Shown: positions 5,643-9,157 of the stretch, one piece after another
How positions within the stretch are numbered: the stretch's first letter is position 1
How the letters are laid out: every line of letters begins with the position of its first letter
Origin: Anaerolineaceae bacterium UBA2260
Lineage (GTDB): Bacteria > Chloroflexota > Anaerolineae > Anaerolineales > Anaerolineaceae
Assembly (NCBI GenBank): GCA_002347485.1
Contig: DDXM01000062.1
Location: 9,820 to 18,976 of the forward strand
Length of the DNA stretch: 9,157 bases
Direction of reading: 5' to 3'
The notes under the pieces: generated by a model
Told to the model about the DNA's origin: nothing
What the model saw: only the letters and a program-made list of their open reading frames with translations
Database searches by the model: none
Position numbers and translations under genes: made by a program

Positions 5643-6311
5643 CTACTGTACATTGGCGAATGACTCGCTGAATTGAAAAAGGAAAACAGGCTCAAATTGC
5701 AATTTGTGTTTGAGGGCGTACCGGATCCAATCCAAACCGAGGCGAAAGAGGCTTTTATCTGTACGGTCGGTGCGGTCAATCAAGCCGGTTTTCTTCTCGG
5801 CGATGACCAACAAGCCCTGGCAGATGATTCACAGATAGGCCAGGCAGGCAGCCAAGAGGAGACGGCCCAGGCGGACTGGATTAGACAGATGGCTTTTGTG
5901 AAGGTGAAATCCCCGGCTTTTTTGGCCGGAAAAGAAGGTTTCAATCTGGAAACGTCGGCGATAATATTTGCAGGCTTGATAGCCACTGGACAGATTGGTC
6001 ACCAAGTAGAGCGGTCCATCGTAACGACTGCCCCACCACCCAATGAGGTTCAAAGTCAGCGTTGCGCTTGGCGTGAAACCAACTTGATTGCGTTGAAATA
6101 CATGCCCTTTTTCCAATGGATACGCACCGATTGCTTGGCTTTCTTGCCCTTCGCGCACATAAATCTGTGGCGATGTGAGCAAAGCATACTTCCAGGGCGT
6201 TTTCTCTTCAACCCACGCCATCATTTCGCTCGTATCGTACTCAGCATCGCCCAGCAAAACTACTTCGCTGTCGTTTGGTATGAGTGGCATTACCTTTCCC
6301 AGGGCTTCGAC
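5643..6311 (-). pseudogene. IS4-type DDE transposase remnant (5'-truncated, internal TGA)
   Basis: The 3' part of an IS4-family transposase. It keeps the second catalytic Asp (VVLLGDAEYD, Asp codon at 6248-6246) and the diagnostic Y(2)R(3)E(6)K signature in YYRRRFQIETFFSGQK, with exact spacing. The first catalytic Asp and the N-terminal domain are missing: the frame reaches upstream only to GTC at 6311-6309. At 5831-5829 the frame meets TGA after LLLAACLAYL, where relatives usually have Trp (TGG). Past it the same frame stays open for 61 codons in family-like sequence (RTDRTDKSLFRLGLDWIRYA) to TAG at 5645-5643. It is thus a dead copy carrying a truncation and a nonsense change. No terminal inverted repeats are evident, but the octamer TCTCTACT lies at both ends (5640-5647, 6312-6319). 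Confidence 0.88.
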
Positions 6312-6330
6312 TCTCTACTCTCCATTCTCC
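6311..6330. repeat. Copy of the CTACTCTCCA-type repeat at the integrase 3' end
   Basis: CTACTCTCCATTCTC (6315-6329) differs at one base from CTACTCTCCACTCTC at 2654-2668. It holds the integrase stop codon and last codons, and it marks the truncated 5' edge of the transposase remnant. Confidence 0.5.
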
Positions 6331-7358
6331 TTACCCAGTTTCACTCCATCATTGGCGATCTCGTTCTCCTCCACGTAACGGCGCGGCATGGCCAGCGAAC
6401 TCCAGCCGCCGGCTTCCTGCAGCACGAAGGGGTCGGTGCCGTGGCGCGCGGCGGAGGTTGCCCAGTAATGCCGGCAGTCGTGTGCTGAAAGCCCTATAAC
6501 GCCCAGCCTTTCCCCCAGCAGGCGTACGCGCGCGGTCACCGCGCGTTTGCTCATGCCCGGCGCGCCGAGTTCTTCGTTCTTCTTGCTGCGCCGCAGCAAC
6601 AGGCCGTCTGCGGGCAGCTCGCCACTGGTCTGGCATGCGCGCGCCGCCTGCAACGTCTCGCGGCTCAGGCGGTGCACCTGCTCCTTGTTGACCTTGGGGC
6701 GGTAAAAGCGCAGCACGCCTTCCGCCAGGTCGAGGTCAGCCACAGCCAGCGCGGTCACTTCGCCAACGCGCAGCCCGTGGTCGAGCAGCAGGCACATCAG
6801 CAGCGCGTCACGCCGGCCCTGCGGGGTGGGGGGCTGCTCCTTCAAATTCTGCGCCTGGGCGGGGGTGATCTTCACCGGCTCCTCCTTCTTGAAGCCGATG
6901 CGCGTTACCGGGCGCTTCTGGTCGATGCGCACCTGCTCGCGGTATGAATAGCCCTGCACGGCGCGGATCAACGCGTACTCCTGTGGGGGGAGCGTGCCAG
7001 CCTGCATCGCCAGGCGCGCGTAGGACTTGATTGTGGAGAGCCGCACGTTGATGGTCTTGATGGCGTAGCCCTCGTTGAGCTGCCACTTGACGAACGCCTC
7101 CACCAGTCCCCAGGTCACCGGTCGCCAGGCTTGCGGGTCTTCGGATAAGCTGCATGTTCTCAAATTCACTAACTCGAGGAATTCATGGAACAGCATCAGG
7201 TCGGCATCCTGGCGGCGCAGTGTCTCGTCCGCGCGGCGGGCGCGGTAATCGCTGAAGCGCGCCTGGGAAGCGGCGCGGTTGGCGCTCGCGCCGATCTGCA
7301 GCGAAAGCTCGCCGGGCAGCAAGGGCTGGATCTCTTTATCGGGATTCATTGAATTCAT
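6315..7358 (-). CDS. Tyrosine recombinase / phage-type integrase
   Basis: A 347-residue site-specific recombinase. The N-terminal SAM-like core-binding domain spans about residues 45-145, and the catalytic domain about 165-330. All catalytic positions are visible: Arg197 in DHGLRVGE, candidate Lys222, His293 and Arg296 in SAHDCRHYW, Trp319 in the His/Trp position (GGWSS), and nucleophile Tyr328 in RRYVE. It therefore looks intact. No phage or conjugation genes, excisionase or tRNA att site lie in view, so it may be a solitary or XerC-like recombinase, or the remaining part of a lost element. No ribosome binding site precedes ATG 7358 or the in-frame ATG 7349-7347; TACAAT at 7362-7357 would put a transcript start at the second, giving a leaderless message, but no good -35 supports this. 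The last residues (LGKENGE) lie in repeat-like DNA shared with other gene ends. Confidence 0.88.
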   Translation of the reverse strand: MNSMNPDKEIQPLLPGELSLQIGASANRAASQARFSDYRARRADETLRRQDADLMLFHEFLELVNLRTCSLSEDPQAWRPVTWGLVEAFVKWQLNEGYAIKTINVRLSTIKSYARLAMQAGTLPPQEYALIRAVQGYSYREQVRIDQKRPVTRIGFKKEEPVKITPAQAQNLKEQPPTPQGRRDALLMCLLLDHGLRVGEVTALAVADLDLAEGVLRFYRPKVNKEQVHRLSRETLQAARACQTSGELPADGLLLRRSKKNEELGAPGMSKRAVTARVRLLGERLGVIGLSAHDCRHYWATSAARHGTDPFVLQEAGGWSSLAMPRRYVEENEIANDGVKLGKENGE

Positions 7359-7398
7359 TGTACACGAATTTCATCCGCGCCGACCAGGCACGACAACT

Positions 7399-7413
7399 CC
7401 CTCGTCGTGAGGG
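7399..7413. repeat. Short GC-rich hairpin between divergent genes
   Basis: CCCTC (7399-7403) pairs with GAGGG (7409-7413) over a 5-nt loop. It resembles the hairpin elements at 554-589 and 675-715 and may be a reduced copy. No T-run follows, so it is not called a terminator. Confidence 0.3.
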
Positions 7414-7470
7414 GGACCTTGTGGGTCAAGACACCTTACAAATTTGTTAAGAAAATTGAGGAATTGGTGG

Positions 7471-7499
7471 TTGAAAAACGAAAAATCGGATTGTATACT
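7471..7499 (+). promoter_or_regulatory. sigma70-type promoter of the peptide ABC transporter operon
   Basis: TTGAAA (7471-7476) is followed after exactly 17 bp by TATACT (7494-7499). Each hexamer has one mismatch to consensus. Transcription would start near 7506, leaving a leader of about 275 nt before the ATPase gene at 7781. A second TATAAT at 7682-7687, without a good -35, could be a weaker inner promoter. Confidence 0.7.
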
Positions 7500-7541
7500 T
7501 TTTGATTATATTAACACTGAAAGTTGGGCATTGAGTAATCC

Positions 7542-7631
7542 CCGGTCGGCGAATCTCTACCGGCCGGTTCATGTAAGTGGATCCGGAAGCGAAAACCAGC
7601 CTGTCGGCTGAACCAGTGGGTTTTTCCGGAT
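7542..7631 (+). promoter_or_regulatory. Structured 5' leader of the transporter operon (unassigned)
   Basis: Two structures are evident in the predicted transcript. The first is CCGGT (7542-7546) with ACCGG (7559-7563), overlapping the perfect palindrome ACCGGCCGGT (7559-7568). The second is a long stem: ATCCGGAA (7581-7588) with TTCCGGAT (7624-7631), continued by AAAC (7593-7596) with GTTT (7620-7623), and capped by CAGCC (7597-7601) with GGCTG (7606-7610) over loop TGTC. A 9-nt bulge (7611-7619) lies inside. No T-run follows, so it is not an intrinsic terminator. I do not recognise a known riboswitch consensus. It could be a cis-regulatory RNA, a stability element, or a dispersed palindromic repeat. 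Confidence 0.45.
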
Positions 7632-7780
7632 GGGAAGTTGGAAATCGCGGAAGAAGTGTATAAAAACGGTCTGAATATTTGTATAATGAAATATCCGCAG
7701 TTTCTTCTTGTTCTGCCAGGTTCTTACTTGTAGTAACGCGTGGAATTAAGCAAGGCATCAAGCATTCAATGGAGCCATTC

Positions 7781-8815
7781 ATGAATGATCGATTAATTGT
7801 ACAAACCGGTGACACCATCCTCGACGTCCGCGACCTGAAGACCTATTTCTTCACCGAAGACGGCGTGGTGAAAGCCGTGGATGGGGTGGATTTTTCCGTT
7901 AAAGCCGGCGAGGTGCTTGGGCTGGTGGGTGAATCAGGCTGCGGCAAGAGCGTCAGCTCATTCTCCATTCTACGCCTCGTGGGCACGCCGGGGCGCATCG
8001 TCAACGGCGAGATCGTTTTTGAAGGGCGGGATATCCTCAAGCTCTCCAAAGAGGAAATGGTCAAAATGCGCGGCGACCGCATCTCGATGATCTTCCAGCA
8101 GCCGCAATCAAGCCTCAACCCGGTCTTCAGAGTGGGGGAGCAGGTGGCGGAAGTGCTGATGCTGCACAAGGGCATGAAGAAGAGCGAAGCCTGGGCAAAA
8201 GCCGTGGAACTGCTCACCCTGGTGGGCATCCCCGACCCTGAAAAGAAAGCCAACGCTTACCCGCATGAGCTTTCCGGCGGGCAGGCGCAGCGCGTGATGA
8301 TCGCCATGGCGCTGGCCTTGTCCCCCAAGCTGCTCATCGCCGATGAACCGACCACCGCGCTGGATGTCACCATCCAGGCGCAGATCCTTGACCTGATCCG
8401 CGAGCTGCGCGAGAAGACCAACACTGCAGTCATCCTCATCACCCACGACCTGGGCATCATCGCCGAGATGGCTGACCGCGTAGCGGTGATGTACGCCGGC
8501 GAGATCGTCGAATTCGCCGCCGTCGATCCTATTTTCGAAAGACCTTTGCATCCCTACACCCAGGGGCTGATCGGATCGATCCCGGTGCTGGGCAACGTGG
8601 TCGAACGTCTAGAGGTCATCCCCGGGCTGGTGCCCAACCTAATCAATCTTCCGCCGGGCTGTCGCTTTGAGCCGCGCTGCGGGCTGCGCGAGAAGTACGG
8701 GCTGGAGATCTGCAAGCGCCGGGACCCCCAATTGGTGGATGTGGGCAACGATCACACGGTGCGCTGCTGGCTGTACACCGATTCCGATGAACACACCGCG
8801 CCGTTGAAGGCGTGA
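7781..8815 (+). CDS. oppD: Oligopeptide/dipeptide-type ABC transporter ATP-binding protein (OppD/DppD)
   Basis: This is a 344-residue ATPase, one of the two that power peptide or nickel uptake through an OppBC-type permease on the inner face of the membrane. It has Walker A GESGCGKS (50-57), the Q-loop at Gln106-107, signature LSGGQ (164-168), Walker B LLIADEP with Glu189, D-loop TALD, and switch His222. The C-terminal oligo_HPY extension is present (RPLHPYTQGL, then PPGCRFEPRC). Cys294, Cys300, Cys311 and Cys329 match the four cysteines that bind an iron-sulfur cluster in some family members; binding here is inference. I chose ATG 7781 because GGAG (7771-7774) lies six bases upstream; ATG 7769 and ATG 7679 lack this. 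It is first in an operon with the next ATPase, 10 bp downstream. The substrate is undetermined. Confidence 0.93.
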   Translation: MNDRLIVQTGDTILDVRDLKTYFFTEDGVVKAVDGVDFSVKAGEVLGLVGESGCGKSVSSFSILRLVGTPGRIVNGEIVFEGRDILKLSKEEMVKMRGDRISMIFQQPQSSLNPVFRVGEQVAEVLMLHKGMKKSEAWAKAVELLTLVGIPDPEKKANAYPHELSGGQAQRVMIAMALALSPKLLIADEPTTALDVTIQAQILDLIRELREKTNTAVILITHDLGIIAEMADRVAVMYAGEIVEFAAVDPIFERPLHPYTQGLIGSIPVLGNVVERLEVIPGLVPNLINLPPGCRFEPRCGLREKYGLEICKRRDPQLVDVGNDHTVRCWLYTDSDEHTAPLKA

Positions 8816-8825
8816 CCGAGGCGTT

Positions 8826-9157
8826 ATGAGCGAAGTGACGAAGACCATGGCCAATACCTCTCAGACCGACCTGCTGGTGGTGCGGAACCTGAAGAAATAT
8901 TACCCGGTGAAGACCGGCATCCTGCAGCGAGTGACTGATCACGTGCTGGCGGTGGATGACGTGAGCTTTACAGTCAAGCAGGGCGAAACCCTGGGGCTGG
9001 TGGGAGAATCCGGCTGCGGTAAGACCACCATCGGGCGCTCTATCTTGCGCCTCACCGAACCGACCGCCGGCCAGGTGGAATTCGACAACAAGAACCTGAT
9101 GGAACTGAAGGGTGAACCACTGAAAGCGGTGCGCCGCGACATGCAGATCATCTTCCA
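8826..9157 (+). CDS. oppF: Oligopeptide/dipeptide-type ABC transporter ATP-binding protein (OppF/DppF), 3' part outside window
   Basis: This is the partner ATPase of the preceding gene, forming the heterodimeric motor of the same importer. The visible 110 residues hold the A-loop region (NLKKYYPVKTGILQR, about 21-35), the OppF-type VLAVDDVSFTV segment (40-50) and Walker A GESGCGKT (60-67); the frame runs to the Q-loop (MQIIF) at the edge. The start ATG 8826 lies 10 bp after the upstream stop with GAGG (8818-8821) close by, which indicates co-translation in one operon. An in-frame ATG at 8847 is a weaker alternative. The signature motif and C-terminal extension lie outside the window. Confidence 0.9.
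   Translation, partial: MSEVTKTMANTSQTDLLVVRNLKKYYPVKTGILQRVTDHVLAVDDVSFTVKQGETLGLVGESGCGKTTIGRSILRLTEPTAGQVEFDNKNLMELKGEPLKAVRRDMQIIF

Noticed and set aside
5673..6488. Long plus-strand open frame (271 codons)
   Set aside because: It lies antisense to the transposase remnant and the integrase 3' end. Both of those have clear family motifs on the minus strand, while this frame shows none.
7581..7631. Intrinsic terminator in the transporter leader
   Set aside because: The stem is strong but is followed by GGGAAGTTGG, not a T-run.
7506..7780. Known riboswitch (TPP, SAM, cobalamin, c-di-GMP, c-di-AMP, guanidine, ZTP) or T-box in the transporter leader
   Set aside because: None of the core consensus words of these classes could be found by eye; for example, the T-box antiterminator sequence is absent.

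Overview
The window looks like a piece of a moderately GC-rich free-living bacterial chromosome, most plausibly Chloroflexota (Anaerolineae-like). This rests on the mix of gene families (a LacI regulator beside a GH63-like glycosidase, a DUF3105 membrane protein, a PD40-repeat lipoprotein, a peptide ABC transporter that begins with its ATPases) and on intergenic DNA full of short degenerate tandem repeats. The assignment is inference; no marker gene is present.

Layout. At the left edge a LacI-family regulator (1-395, minus, 3' part outside the window) has a near-ideal sigma70 promoter and a palindromic operator just downstream of its -10. About 450 bp of hairpin-rich intergenic DNA separates it from a divergent cytoplasmic glycoside hydrolase of the GH63/trehalase-like clan (847-2649, plus). 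Next come thioredoxin (2790-3137, plus) and a DUF3105 membrane-anchored protein (3249-3842, minus), converging on a shared bidirectional terminator (3178-3211).

From about 3890 to 6311 the sequence looks like a decay zone. It holds two short tandem-repeat arrays in opposite orientation, two abutting C-terminal gene remnants that look like a deletion scar, one intact AT-richer gene for a lipoprotein with PD40/beta-propeller-like repeats (4578-5564, minus), and a 5'-truncated IS4-type transposase with an in-frame TGA (5643-6311, minus). Directly beyond it lies an intact tyrosine recombinase (6315-7358, minus). Its stop codon and that of the transposase remnant sit in the same octamer TCTCTACT.

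The right end starts a peptide/nickel-type ABC transporter operon: a strong promoter (7471-7499), a leader of about 275 nt with clear secondary structure, an OppD/DppD-type ATPase (7781-8815), and 10 bp later the start of an OppF/DppF-type ATPase (8826 to the window edge). The permease and binding-protein genes are not in view.

The most interesting signals are the lacI promoter/operator layout, the structured opp leader that matches no riboswitch class I recognise, and the dispersed heptad-type repeats that seem to supply the last codons and stops of neighbouring genes. I see no clearly new multi-gene system.
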